64,000 bases of DNA from Lacihabitans sp. CCS-44 (lineage in GTDB: Bacteria > Bacteroidota > Bacteroidia > Cytophagales > Spirosomataceae): contig NZ_RJUE01000005.1 in assembly GCF_024343735.1 (NCBI RefSeq), positions 52,834 to 116,833 of the forward strand. Direction: 5' to 3'. Below, piece after piece: positions 53,737 to 62,252 of this stretch. The notes beneath the pieces are model-generated. The model saw only the letters and a list, made by a program, of their open reading frames with translations, did not search any database and had not been told where the DNA came from. A program made the position numbers and the translations under genes. Numbering within the stretch: position 1 is the stretch's first letter; each line of letters begins with the position of its first letter.

Positions 53737-56700
53737 TTGGAAAAACAAGACTTTCGTAAAACTTCAATACTACAACTAGCAATATTTATTGTCATATTCA
53801 TCTTTTCCTGTAGTCAAAAACAAACGGATATTACATCTGGCTTGAAAATCATGCCCGCCATCGGACGGGTAATTGCATTGGATACAATGCCAAAGCCAGA
53901 AAATACTCCAATGGGCAAAACAGAAACTATTCCAGTCGGAAAACCTTCCTCTAGCCCAATTGCTGAACAAAAAAGGCCTATCACTTGGCAGACCGTAAAG
54001 GCAGGCGAGCCAAAAATATTTACACCTGGAAAAGATTCAGTTTTGAAGCCTACCATCCAGCCCGCTATGCATAAGCCAAAACTGGCAGGAGTACCTAAAA
54101 TCAATATCGCCAAAGAACCCCATAGTCTTGATTATAATCCGTTTAACCTGCTGATTTATGGTATGAAGGAGGGTCTTATTGAGAGTCAGGTACATAGTTT
54201 GTTTCAAGACAAAAAAGGCAATATTTGGACAGGAAGTTTCAACGGAATATCCAAATATAACGGGCATACTTTTGAAAACTATACCCGCAAGGAAGGTTTG
54301 GTAGATAATTTCTTCACCTGTGGTTTAGAAGACCACGAGGGCAATATTTGGCTCGGTTTCAGAGATGGCCTTACCAAGTTTGACGGCAAATATTTTACAA
54401 ATTATACCACAAACGAAGGCCTCAGTAGCAATGCCATTGCGTCTATATTAGAAGATAAACAGGGCAATATTTGGTTGGGTACCTCAGGCGGAGGTGCTTG
54501 TATGTTGGATAAAGCTCGTAAGAACTTCCACCATTTTGGCTTGAAACAGGGACTTTCAACTATTATATTGAGTATGGTGGAGGACAAAAAAGGCAATATT
54601 TGGTTTGGAACACAAGAGCATGGTCTTTTCAAATATGACTTCAAAAGTTTTGCCAGATATGGTTTTTACGAAGGACTAACTTTTGTAACTGTTAATGACC
54701 TCAAAATAGATAATGACGGTCAGCTTTGGATGGCCATGTGGACTGGCGTAAGCAGATTCGACGGTACGCATTTTCATCATTTTACGGGAGAGCTGAAGGG
54801 CTATGCAAGTAAAATGACGATAGACAAAAATGACCATGTTTGGTTTGGTGGTCAGCCTGGAGGGCTTTATCAAATAGACAAACATCAAAATCTTATTTCT
54901 ACTATTTCTCAATCGCAAGGCTTACCTGATGTACAGGCGTTTGTCTTATTGGCAGACAAAAATGGAAATATATGGTTTGGGACAGACAATGGACTCATAA
55001 AATATACCAAATTAGTCCAAAATCTTACAGAAAAAGACGGCCTAGTGGGTTTTCAAATAAGTAGTGTAGTAGCTGACCACCACAAAAACATTTGGGTCGG
55101 AGCTTATGACGGAGGGGTTTCGAAAATAGATTATCGAGATAAAAAAATCCATACTTATACCCCCAAAGAGGGTTTAATTGAAAGAAATATCATCAGTATT
55201 TTAGAAGATAGTGAAGAAAACGTTTGGTTTGGAACAGAATATTCTAATCTGTTCAAACTCAACAAAGGCGGTAAAACCTTTACTAGTTTCAAAGATAGTG
55301 GCACATATATCGTATGTGTTTTCGAAGACAAAGCGGGTAATATTTGGTATAGTTCAAGAGATAAAGGCGAGGTGATTAGAATTAATAAAAGTGATAATAC
55401 GAGGACTCATTTTTCACCGAAACAAGGCCTTCCGCACAGCCAAGTGGTAAGGATTTGGCAAGATAGTGGGGGCAACATGTGGTTTTGTACTTTCAATGGC
55501 GTTTCTCAACTCGATGCTCAGGGTAAATTTTTAACAAATTTTACCGAAAAAGAAGGCTTTAAGTTCGGAGTAGTAGAAAGTGTGGTGGAGGATAAACACG
55601 GTAATTTTTGGTTCAGTACCTTGGCAGATGGCATCACGCATTTGAACCTTAAAAATAAAACATTTATTAATTTCACAGAAAAAGACAGATTCAGTAACAA
55701 TACTTCATTTGGCATATTAAAAGACAAAAAGGGTAATCTCTGGTTCAATACTCGGCAGGGTCTAAGTAAGCTCTCTGCTCAGGTAGTTGACCAGTTGGCC
55801 TCTAAAAATCCCCTTTCAAAATCTATTAATTTTAAAAACTACACTTCAGAACAAGGCTATTTGGGCTTTGGAGGAGGCCGTTTTGATATTTTAGAAGATT
55901 CGGCTGGCAAAATTTGGCTACCTATGGTGGACAGATTAACCATTTTTGACCCAAACCAAGAATCACTTGATCTGGATAAACCCACGGTAGAAATTACAAA
56001 AGTAAAACTGTTTAATGAAAACATCAATTGGCAGAAAGACACCACCATTACCCTGAAAAATGGTTTGCGTGTTGGCGACTTCGAATTTCAAGAATTATCA
56101 AAATGGAACGCATTGCCAGTGGGCTTGAAATTGGCCTATAATCACAATTATCTTAATTTTGAGTTTGCAGGAATCAATGTCAACACACCAGCTAAACTCA
56201 GCTACCAATATATTTTGGAAGGCTTAGACAAAACCTGGAGTGTGTCGTCCAGTCGCTCTGAGGCTATTTATGGTAATCTTCCGGCTGGATATTATACCTT
56301 TAAAGTCAAGGCTAGCAATGGAGGTGAAAAGTGGAGTGAGACGGTAAGCTATTCTTTCACCATCAAGCCGCCATTCTGGAAAACCTGGTGGGCATATTCC
56401 TTATATTTCCTATTGTTGGGCTGTCTGATTTATTGGTTGATTCAGGTTAGAGTGGAGCGTGGTTTAAAGCGTATAAAATCTTTGGAAATAATCAGGACAA
56501 AAATTTCTTCCGACTTGCACGACGACGTGGGCTCTATATTGTCTGGCCTAGCCATGCAGTCACAAATGATGGCTTTTAATGCCAAAGACCAACTAAAGGA
56601 TAACCTTTTGGAGCTGAGCCAAATGAGCCAAGAAGCCATGGAACGCATGCGAGATACCGTTTGGGCCATAGATTCACGCAAGGATAAATACGAAAATCTC

Positions 56701-57072
56701 GTGGACAAAATGCGTGAATTTGCCGAGAAAAGTTTTCATCTCAAACAAATAAACCATGTCTTTAAAACAGAAATTGACGACTCCAAGCGATTCATAAATC
56801 CTGATAAACGTCAGAATATCTATCTGATTTTTAAAGAAGCGGTCACCAATATTTGCAAACATTCAGATGCAACATTTGTGGATATTTACCTCAAGCAAGA
56901 TAAAGGAAATTTCACCCTCAAAATCAAGGATAACGGAATCCTTAAACCAAATGTTAAATCTGAAGGTACTGGACTCATCAATATGAAAATGCGAGCCAAA
57001 AGTATTGGATTTATCCTAGAATTTGAAAGCAATGATGGCTTTACTATTATTTTAGAAAAGAAAGCAAAGTAG
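53737..57072 (+). CDS. Lipoprotein-type reg_prop sensor histidine kinase
   Basis: 1111 residues. Start TTG 53737 is needed to include the lipoprotein-like signal ILQLAIFIVIFIFSC. A Pro-rich stretch (40-115), then about 13 reg_prop repeats (NIWFGT type, 130-690) forming beta-propellers, a Y_Y_Y domain (760-870, WSETVSYSFTIKPPFW), one membrane helix (WWAYSLYFLLLGCLIYWLIQV), HisKA_3 with H928 (SDLHDDVGSILSG) and an ATPase domain (KEAVTNICKHSDA, IKDNG, GTGLINMKMRA). No receiver or AraC domain is fused; it signals to the adjacent NarL regulator. Ligand unknown, possibly a glycan. Confidence 0.9.
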   Translation: MEKQDFRKTSILQLAIFIVIFIFSCSQKQTDITSGLKIMPAIGRVIALDTMPKPENTPMGKTETIPVGKPSSSPIAEQKRPITWQTVKAGEPKIFTPGKDSVLKPTIQPAMHKPKLAGVPKINIAKEPHSLDYNPFNLLIYGMKEGLIESQVHSLFQDKKGNIWTGSFNGISKYNGHTFENYTRKEGLVDNFFTCGLEDHEGNIWLGFRDGLTKFDGKYFTNYTTNEGLSSNAIASILEDKQGNIWLGTSGGGACMLDKARKNFHHFGLKQGLSTIILSMVEDKKGNIWFGTQEHGLFKYDFKSFARYGFYEGLTFVTVNDLKIDNDGQLWMAMWTGVSRFDGTHFHHFTGELKGYASKMTIDKNDHVWFGGQPGGLYQIDKHQNLISTISQSQGLPDVQAFVLLADKNGNIWFGTDNGLIKYTKLVQNLTEKDGLVGFQISSVVADHHKNIWVGAYDGGVSKIDYRDKKIHTYTPKEGLIERNIISILEDSEENVWFGTEYSNLFKLNKGGKTFTSFKDSGTYIVCVFEDKAGNIWYSSRDKGEVIRINKSDNTRTHFSPKQGLPHSQVVRIWQDSGGNMWFCTFNGVSQLDAQGKFLTNFTEKEGFKFGVVESVVEDKHGNFWFSTLADGITHLNLKNKTFINFTEKDRFSNNTSFGILKDKKGNLWFNTRQGLSKLSAQVVDQLASKNPLSKSINFKNYTSEQGYLGFGGGRFDILEDSAGKIWLPMVDRLTIFDPNQESLDLDKPTVEITKVKLFNENINWQKDTTITLKNGLRVGDFEFQELSKWNALPVGLKLAYNHNYLNFEFAGINVNTPAKLSYQYILEGLDKTWSVSSSRSEAIYGNLPAGYYTFKVKASNGGEKWSETVSYSFTIKPPFWKTWWAYSLYFLLLGCLIYWLIQVRVERGLKRIKSLEIIRTKISSDLHDDVGSILSGLAMQSQMMAFNAKDQLKDNLLELSQMSQEAMERMRDTVWAIDSRKDKYENLVDKMREFAEKSFHLKQINHVFKTEIDDSKRFINPDKRQNIYLIFKEAVTNICKHSDATFVDIYLKQDKGNFTLKIKDNGILKPNVKSEGTGLINMKMRAKSIGFILEFESNDGFTIILEKKAK

Positions 57073-57204
57073 ACAGGGAATTCGAATTAAAAAATCAGTC
57101 TTTTTAGTTCCAAACGAGTGGTATTTTGGACAGAAATTCGATGAAAAAAAGCCGTCGTAATTAAGCCAAAAGAGTCAGGAGCGACAAAAATCTTAAAAAT
57201 AAAG

Positions 57205-57235
57205 TTGTGATATTTAGAAACTTAATTTATCTTTG
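57205..57235 (+). promoter_or_regulatory. Promoter of higBA
   Basis: TTG (57205-57207), 20-base spacer, TATCTTTG (57228-57235), 37 bases before the HigB ATG. Confidence 0.65.
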
Positions 57236-57271
57236 ACAGATTAATTAACACAACAAAAGAAAGGGAATTTA

Positions 57272-57613
57272 ATGCAATATTTTGAAACACGATTTTTAGA
57301 AGAAGCTGACAAGTTTATTTCGGAACTCGACTTTAAGACAGCTAAGAAAGTGTTTTACAATATCGACCTTGCCGAACAGACAAACGACCCAAAATTATTT
57401 AAAAAGCTAAAAAAGGACATTTGGGAGTTTAGAACTCAATATTTAGGACTTCAAATCAGACTTCTTGCATTTTGGGACAAGACTGACGACAAAGAAACTT
57501 TAGTATTTGCGACACACGGTTTCATCAAGAAAGTTGACAAAGTACCTGCCAACGAAATTGACAGAGCGGTAAAAATTAGAGAGAGATATTTTAACAATAA
57601 AAATAAAAAATAA
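57272..57613 (+). CDS. higB: HigB-type toxin (phage Gp49-like)
   Basis: 113 residues. TRFLEEADKFISELDFKTAKK at the start, KLKKDIWEFRTQYLGLQIRLLAFWD and LVFATHGFIKKVDKVP are the RelE/HigB pattern. Cuts ribosome-bound mRNA in studied systems. Precedes its antitoxin by four bases, the usual HigBA order. Confidence 0.88.
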   Translation: MQYFETRFLEEADKFISELDFKTAKKVFYNIDLAEQTNDPKLFKKLKKDIWEFRTQYLGLQIRLLAFWDKTDDKETLVFATHGFIKKVDKVPANEIDRAVKIRERYFNNKNKK

Positions 57614-57617
57614 CTAA

Positions 57618-57944
57618 ATGGCAAAAACAGAAAATATATCCTACTCACTTGCCGAAATGAAAGACAAGTACATTGGCAAGACAGGAACTGCCGACCGTGA
57701 TGAATACGAATACGAACTTCGGATGGACGTTTTGGGCAGAATGATTAAAACGGCTCGACAAGAACGCAATTTGACACAAGAGCAACTTGGAGAACTTATT
57801 GGAGTACAAAAATCCCAAATTTCTAAACTTGAAAGTAGCACTAACAGTGCAACTATCGACACGATTTTAAAAGTCTTCAAAGCCTTAAAAGCTGAGATAA
57901 ACTTCAACGTAAAACTTGAAAAAAAATTAATAAAATTAGCATAA
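57618..57944 (+). CDS. higA: HigA-type antitoxin (XRE HTH)
   Basis: 108 residues. Helix-turn-helix QERNLTQEQLGELIGVQKSQISKLESSTNSAT at 55-85; the N-terminal Tyr/Glu-rich part would contact the toxin. Expected to repress the higB promoter. Confidence 0.88.
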   Translation: MAKTENISYSLAEMKDKYIGKTGTADRDEYEYELRMDVLGRMIKTARQERNLTQEQLGELIGVQKSQISKLESSTNSATIDTILKVFKALKAEINFNVKLEKKLIKLA

Positions 57945-58252
57945 ATAAAGATGGCCGAACTCATAACAGGGGTTTTGTAATATCCAAACATTGCACAGCC
58001 CCGATCCGTATTTGGCAACCCAGAGAGGTTGGAGTATATTAAAAAAAGCCTCCCTAACTAATCCAAAACCCCGTAGGGGTTTAACATTTATCCGAGCCAT
58101 GTCCTTGTTATAAGCCTATGAGGTAACATGTTTTCAAATCATAATCTGTGATATTCTAATAGAGAGCGGTCAACCGTCAGTTTGATCTGTGTTCTAATTT
58201 ATTCAGCATGAAACTCATCTGACAAAAAATCAAAATTTTAAATAAAAAATAA
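57945..58252. other. Intergenic stretch with a CCCC/GGGG hairpin
   Basis: No gene recognised. AAACCCC-gta-GGGGTTT (about 58066-58082) is a tight hairpin with flanking sequence I associate with dispersed short repeats in Bacteroidota, without proof. The rest is unremarkable. Confidence 0.5.
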
Positions 58253-58312
58253 TAGTATGCTTGCATAACATTATTTTATTTTATTACTTTGCCGACAGTA
58301 TGCTTGCATACT
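58253..58312 (+). promoter_or_regulatory. Twin palindromic operators and promoter of the acyl-CoA dehydrogenase
   Basis: Operator 1 AGTATGCTTGCATAAC (58254-58269) and operator 2 AGTATGCTTGCATACT (58297-58312, perfect AGTATGC-TT-GCATACT). The -33 TTG (58261-58263) lies in operator 1; a TTACTTTG -7-like box is at 58284-58291 after 20 bases. Centres are 43 bases apart. TetR-type fatty-acid repressors commonly use such arrangements (inference); the regulator is not in the window. Confidence 0.75.
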
Positions 58313-58344
58313 ATTCTTTTGACCTTTAAATATTTACAAAAGAT

Positions 58345-60144
58345 ATGTCAACCGTAGCAGAAAAAGAAGCAATGAAAGGGGGAGAGTTTTTAATCAAAGA
58401 CTCTACAGCAGACCAAATATTTATCCGTGAAGAATTCAACGAGGAGCAGCAAATGATAGCTGACACTTGTCGCGATTTCTTAAAAACCGAGATATGGCCT
58501 ATTTTGGATGAAATAGACTACGCCAAGTCTCCTGAGCTCATATCCTCATTGATGGATAAAGCAGGTGAGTTGGGTCTTTTGGGTACCGCGGTTCCCGAAG
58601 AATACGGTGGTTTTGGGATGAACTTCAACACTTCTATGCTAGTAGCGGAGGTTTTGGGTGCGGGTCATTCCTTTTCTGTTGCTCAATCTGCCCACACTGG
58701 TATAGGTACCTTGCCCATACTTTACTACGGAAACGAAGAACAAAAACAAAGATACCTTCCAAATCTCGCCTCAGGTGTTTGGAAAGCAGCATATTGCTTA
58801 ACCGAGCCAGATTTTGGTTCAGATGCCAACGGCGGAAAATCGAAGGCTGAGCTTACTGCAGATGGCAAATATTATAAAATTAATGGCACCAAAATGTGGA
58901 TCACCAATGGTGGTTTTGCAGATGTGTTTATTGTTTTTGCCAAAATTGGAGACGATAAAAACCTTTCAGCTTTTATAGCTGAAAAATCTCATGGCGGCAT
59001 TACGATGAATGAGCCCGAGAAAAAACTAGGAATCAAAGGCTCTGATACACGTCAGGTATTTTTCAACGACTGCCTAGTGCCAGTTGAAAATTTACTTTCT
59101 ACGCGTGAAAACGGTTTCAAGATAGCTGTAAATATCCTCAATATCGGCCGTATCAAATTAGGTATTGCTGCCGTGGGCGGTTCTAAAGGCGTTCTTAACC
59201 ATGCCATCAACTATGCCAATGAGCGTAAACAATTCGGTATCTCTATCGGTAGATTCGGTGCCATAAAACACAAATTGGCTCAAATGGCCATTAAAATTTG
59301 GGTGAGCGAAACTGCCTGCTATAGAGCTGGGCAAAACATCGACGACCTCATTGATACATTTGTATCGAAGGGTATGAATGATGCTGAAGCCAAGTTAAAA
59401 GCTTTAGAACAATACGCTATAGAGTGTGCCATTTTGAAAGTTCATGGTTCAGAAACTTTAGATTATGTAACAGACGAAGGTCTTCAAGTTTACGGTGGCA
59501 TGGGCTATTCGGCCGACGCTCCCATGGAAAGAGCTTACAGAGATTCGAGAATCAACAGGATTTTTGAAGGTACCAACGAAATCAACCGCATGTTGATATT
59601 AGATATGTACCTCAAAAGAGCCATGAAAGGTGAGCTAGATTTGTTAGGACCAGCTACAGCGGTTGGCAAAGAAATTCTGTCTATTCCAGATTTCAGCTCA
59701 AATGACGACGATGTGATTTTTGCGGCAGAGAAAAAAGTTATCAAAAACATGAAAAAAGCGGCTCTTATGATAGCTGGGGCAGCAGTTCAAAAATTCATGA
59801 TGAAGCTGTCGCATGAGCAAGAAATATTGATGAACGTGGCGGACATGATTACAGAGGTTTATGCATCTGAATCGGCACTTTTAAGAGTAGAAAAACTTAT
59901 CGGCATAAAAGGTGAGGAGGCTGTTTCATTACAGAAAGACATGGCCATGGTTTATCTACAAGACTCCGTAATGAAATGCAACCAAGCAGGTCGTGAAGCT
60001 ATACAGTCATTCGCTGAAGGCGATGAACTGAGGGTAATGCTTATGGGCTTGAAGCGTTTCACAAAAATTGACCCAATCAACACCAAAGAAGCAAGAAGAA
60101 GAGTCGCAGATGCACTTTTAGCTGAAAACAAATATGCGTTTTAA
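58345..60144 (+). CDS. Long acyl-CoA dehydrogenase (VLCAD/ACAD9-like)
   Basis: 599 residues, some 200 longer than short-chain dehydrogenases; the C-terminal helical extension (from about 425) is like VLCAD/ACAD9. FAD-linked first step of beta-oxidation. Motifs: YCLTEPDFGSDANG, KMWITNGGFADVFIVFAK, catalytic Glu in RIFEGTNEINR, QVYGGMGYSADAPMERAYRD. Not followed by fadA/fadB here. Preceded by twin operators. Confidence 0.92.
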   Translation: MSTVAEKEAMKGGEFLIKDSTADQIFIREEFNEEQQMIADTCRDFLKTEIWPILDEIDYAKSPELISSLMDKAGELGLLGTAVPEEYGGFGMNFNTSMLVAEVLGAGHSFSVAQSAHTGIGTLPILYYGNEEQKQRYLPNLASGVWKAAYCLTEPDFGSDANGGKSKAELTADGKYYKINGTKMWITNGGFADVFIVFAKIGDDKNLSAFIAEKSHGGITMNEPEKKLGIKGSDTRQVFFNDCLVPVENLLSTRENGFKIAVNILNIGRIKLGIAAVGGSKGVLNHAINYANERKQFGISIGRFGAIKHKLAQMAIKIWVSETACYRAGQNIDDLIDTFVSKGMNDAEAKLKALEQYAIECAILKVHGSETLDYVTDEGLQVYGGMGYSADAPMERAYRDSRINRIFEGTNEINRMLILDMYLKRAMKGELDLLGPATAVGKEILSIPDFSSNDDDVIFAAEKKVIKNMKKAALMIAGAAVQKFMMKLSHEQEILMNVADMITEVYASESALLRVEKLIGIKGEEAVSLQKDMAMVYLQDSVMKCNQAGREAIQSFAEGDELRVMLMGLKRFTKIDPINTKEARRRVADALLAENKYAF

Positions 60145-60184
60145 AAACAAATCTGTGGAATATACTGTAACTAAGTATATTTTC

Positions 60185-60232
60185 GGTGGCTGAGCGAAGC
60201 TCAAACCGGTGGCTGAGCGGAGCCGAAGCCAC
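60185..60232. repeat. REP-like element copies 3 and 4
   Basis: Two tandem cores, ggtggctgagcgaagctc near 60185 and ggtggctgagcggagccg at 60208-60232 ending agccac. The second folds GTGGCT/AGCCAC. Confidence 0.78.
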
Positions 60233-60422
60233 TTCCGCAGTAAATTTTAGATATTTTGGCTTAGAATCAACAATTAAAAACCAATAAACCAGCCTCATAT
60301 TATTTAGGGCTGGTTTTTTATTTAGTGCTTAGAATCTTCACTTCGGCTCATTTCGAATAGCTCAATGCCCCCCACTCAATGAATAGAGTCAAGTGCTTTG
60401 TAGTTTAAGAATAATCATTTCA

Positions 60423-60525
60423 CTTGGACTCCGCTCAGTGAACGCAGCCGAAATGAAAGCTAATCGAAGCTCAAACCTCTAGCTGAGCGAAGCCGAACCC
60501 GGTGGCTGAGCGAAGCCGAAGTCAC
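60423..60525. repeat. REP-like element cluster 5 at the cyclophilin 3' end
   Basis: Three related pieces: an inverted one (actccgctcagtgaacgcag), a partial one (agctgagcgaagccgaac, 60481) and a complete one (60501-60525, ggtggctgagcgaagccg ending gtcac). The last overlaps the minus-strand cyclophilin stop, TGA formed at its edge. The 60145-60521 gap holds these and nothing else recognised. Confidence 0.8.
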
Positions 60526-60965
60526 GCCACCTCTTCTATTATTGTAATCTTCTGTATCTTATCGCCTTGACGAATCAAATCAACTATTTCCAAGCCCTCA
60601 ATTACTTTACCGAAGCAAGTATGGTTTCTGTCCAAATGTTGGGTGTTTGTGCGGTTGTGACAGATAAAAAACTGAGAACCACCCGTATTTCTACCTCTGT
60701 GGGCCATAGAAAGTACGCCTTTGTCGTGGTATTGTAGCTCACCCGTCAACTCGCACTGAATCGTATAGCCTGGGCCACCGCCTCCAGTACCATCTGGATC
60801 ACCACCTTGCACCATAAAATTTGGAATCACTCTGTGGAATATCAAACCATCATAGAACCCTTTTTTAGATAAATCTATAAAGTTTTGTACAGCTATTGGA
60901 GCATCTGTATCATAGAATTCTATCAACATCGTACCCTTGTCTGTTATCATTTCTGCCTTACGCAT
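60522..60965 (-). CDS. Cyclophilin-type peptidyl-prolyl isomerase
   Basis: 147 residues, no signal peptide, hence cytoplasmic. GLIFHRVIPNFMVQGGDPDGTGGGGPGYTI, the active-site Arg in FHRV, SMAHRGRNTGGSQFFICHN and HTCFGKVIEGLEIVD. Standard single-domain PpiB-like length. Confidence 0.93.
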   Translation of the reverse strand: MRKAEMITDKGTMLIEFYDTDAPIAVQNFIDLSKKGFYDGLIFHRVIPNFMVQGGDPDGTGGGGPGYTIQCELTGELQYHDKGVLSMAHRGRNTGGSQFFICHNRTNTQHLDRNHTCFGKVIEGLEIVDLIRQGDKIQKITIIEEVA

Positions 60966-61181
60966 CGTATATATTGTTTAGTTTTCTACAAAAGTAATTC
61001 TTAAAATTGGATTCCCATATTTTAGGCTGTTCCAAAAATCAAGAATATAAGCTCAAAACATTGTATATATTTGAATGCTTTTAAAATATGTTCATTCTGT
61101 TGTTCAAAACTTATAATTGCAAAAGTTTTGGTTTTAAAAGTAGCTGAAATTATGTACATTGTGTTGCCTTGCCAGGCCGGC

Positions 61182-61314
61182 ATACTTTTTTTTTGAAAAA
61201 AAAGTATCAAAAAAAACACTTTCTGTGCAATGATCCTCTGAAAAAATTCGATTTTGGCTTTTATCATTGAGAAAATATTTATCTATCGAATTTTTACAAC
61301 GGACTGCACAGAAA
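61182..61314. repeat. Structured intergenic element with nested inverted repeats
   Basis: ATACTTTTTTTT/AAAAAAAAGTAT (61182-61207) forms a hairpin. TTTCTGTGCA (61220-61229) pairs with TGCACAGAAA (61305-61314), and inside it AAAAATTCGAT (61242-61252) with ATCGAATTTTT (61285-61295). CAATGAT/ATCATTG offers a competing fold. The 60966-61435 gap has this element and no convincing gene. Confidence 0.7.
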
Positions 61315-61435
61315 ATTCAAGGAACAATTTATATTTATTTTACTCTTTGGGAAACTTGTGTAGTATAAAACAATATTTTTGTATTTAATTGATATTCAAT
61401 GCTTTGTTTTGCTCTGGAACTTAATTTAAATTAAA

Positions 61436-62212
61436 ATGGAATTCAACCTCAAGCTTTCTAAGTGGGCCTCCCGAAATATAGTTTTAAGCGTTGGCCTCAT
61501 TATCCTTTTTCAGTTTCTGCAAATTGTTTTGGGTGTCAAAATGGGCAGAGAATTTTTGCAGTCTATTTCTACTTATGAGTTAGGCATAGTCTGCCTGCTG
61601 CTCTTCTCTTTGGTCTTTACCTTGCAAAAGCGTTTCGGGGTAGTGTACAAACATTTACCCAAAATACAGCAGTATGTGCCATTGTTGAGATACAATAGTA
61701 TCATTTTTCTTTGCACATTTATGCTCAGTATAGCTTTGGGAGGGCACCTCAACACTTTGGAAAACCCTAGCCGTTCTATACAGCTTTCTGCTACTGAGCA
61801 CAGCACCAAGTTAGATTCTACGTTGAATGCCCATATACAACAAGCCCTTGAAAAACAAAAAACAGCCGTAGCAGATACTTCCGAAACCAAAAAGGATACA
61901 GGAAAGCGAATACTTTACCTCTTGTTGTTTTTGTTGAGTTTGGTGCTTACTTACTTTATAGCCGTTATGGCCTGCAGCTTGGCTTGTTCGGGCTATGGTG
62001 TAGTGGCTATTTTGGTCATTTTACTTGGCCAAGGTGTGCTGGGTTCAGGTGTGTATTTCTTTCTTAAAATGTTCAGAAAAGGCTTTATAAAAAAATGGAA
62101 AGAGCTTGATACAAAGGAAAAAAAGAAGGAAAGAAAAAGATACTGGCTCACCCTTCTCATAAGCAGCTTGGCCTTTTGGTTATTCATACTTTTGGGTAAT
62201 ATGTTGGGATAA
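61436..62212 (+). CDS. Membrane protein, hypothetical
   Basis: 258 residues with about five to six helices: 15-33, 47-63, 84-102, 160-185, 188-210, 237-255, split by a soluble loop (105-157) rich in Ser/Glu/Lys. Not recognised. Precedes the nucleotide-sugar dehydrogenase by 40 bases in the same direction and may belong to a surface-polysaccharide locus (inference). Confidence 0.65.
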   Translation: MEFNLKLSKWASRNIVLSVGLIILFQFLQIVLGVKMGREFLQSISTYELGIVCLLLFSLVFTLQKRFGVVYKHLPKIQQYVPLLRYNSIIFLCTFMLSIALGGHLNTLENPSRSIQLSATEHSTKLDSTLNAHIQQALEKQKTAVADTSETKKDTGKRILYLLLFLLSLVLTYFIAVMACSLACSGYGVVAILVILLGQGVLGSGVYFFLKMFRKGFIKKWKELDTKEKKKERKRYWLTLLISSLAFWLFILLGNMLG

Positions 62213-62252
62213 TTCACTAATTTTGGACAAATTTTGAGAACAATACTTAGAA

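Noticed and set aside
57945..58252. tRNA or small RNA in the gap after higA
   Set aside because: No cloverleaf could be drawn; only a CCCC/GGGG hairpin is clear.
61022..61267. 81-residue frame on the minus strand
   Set aside because: It runs through the structured inverted-repeat element, and has no domain, no promoter and low-complexity composition.
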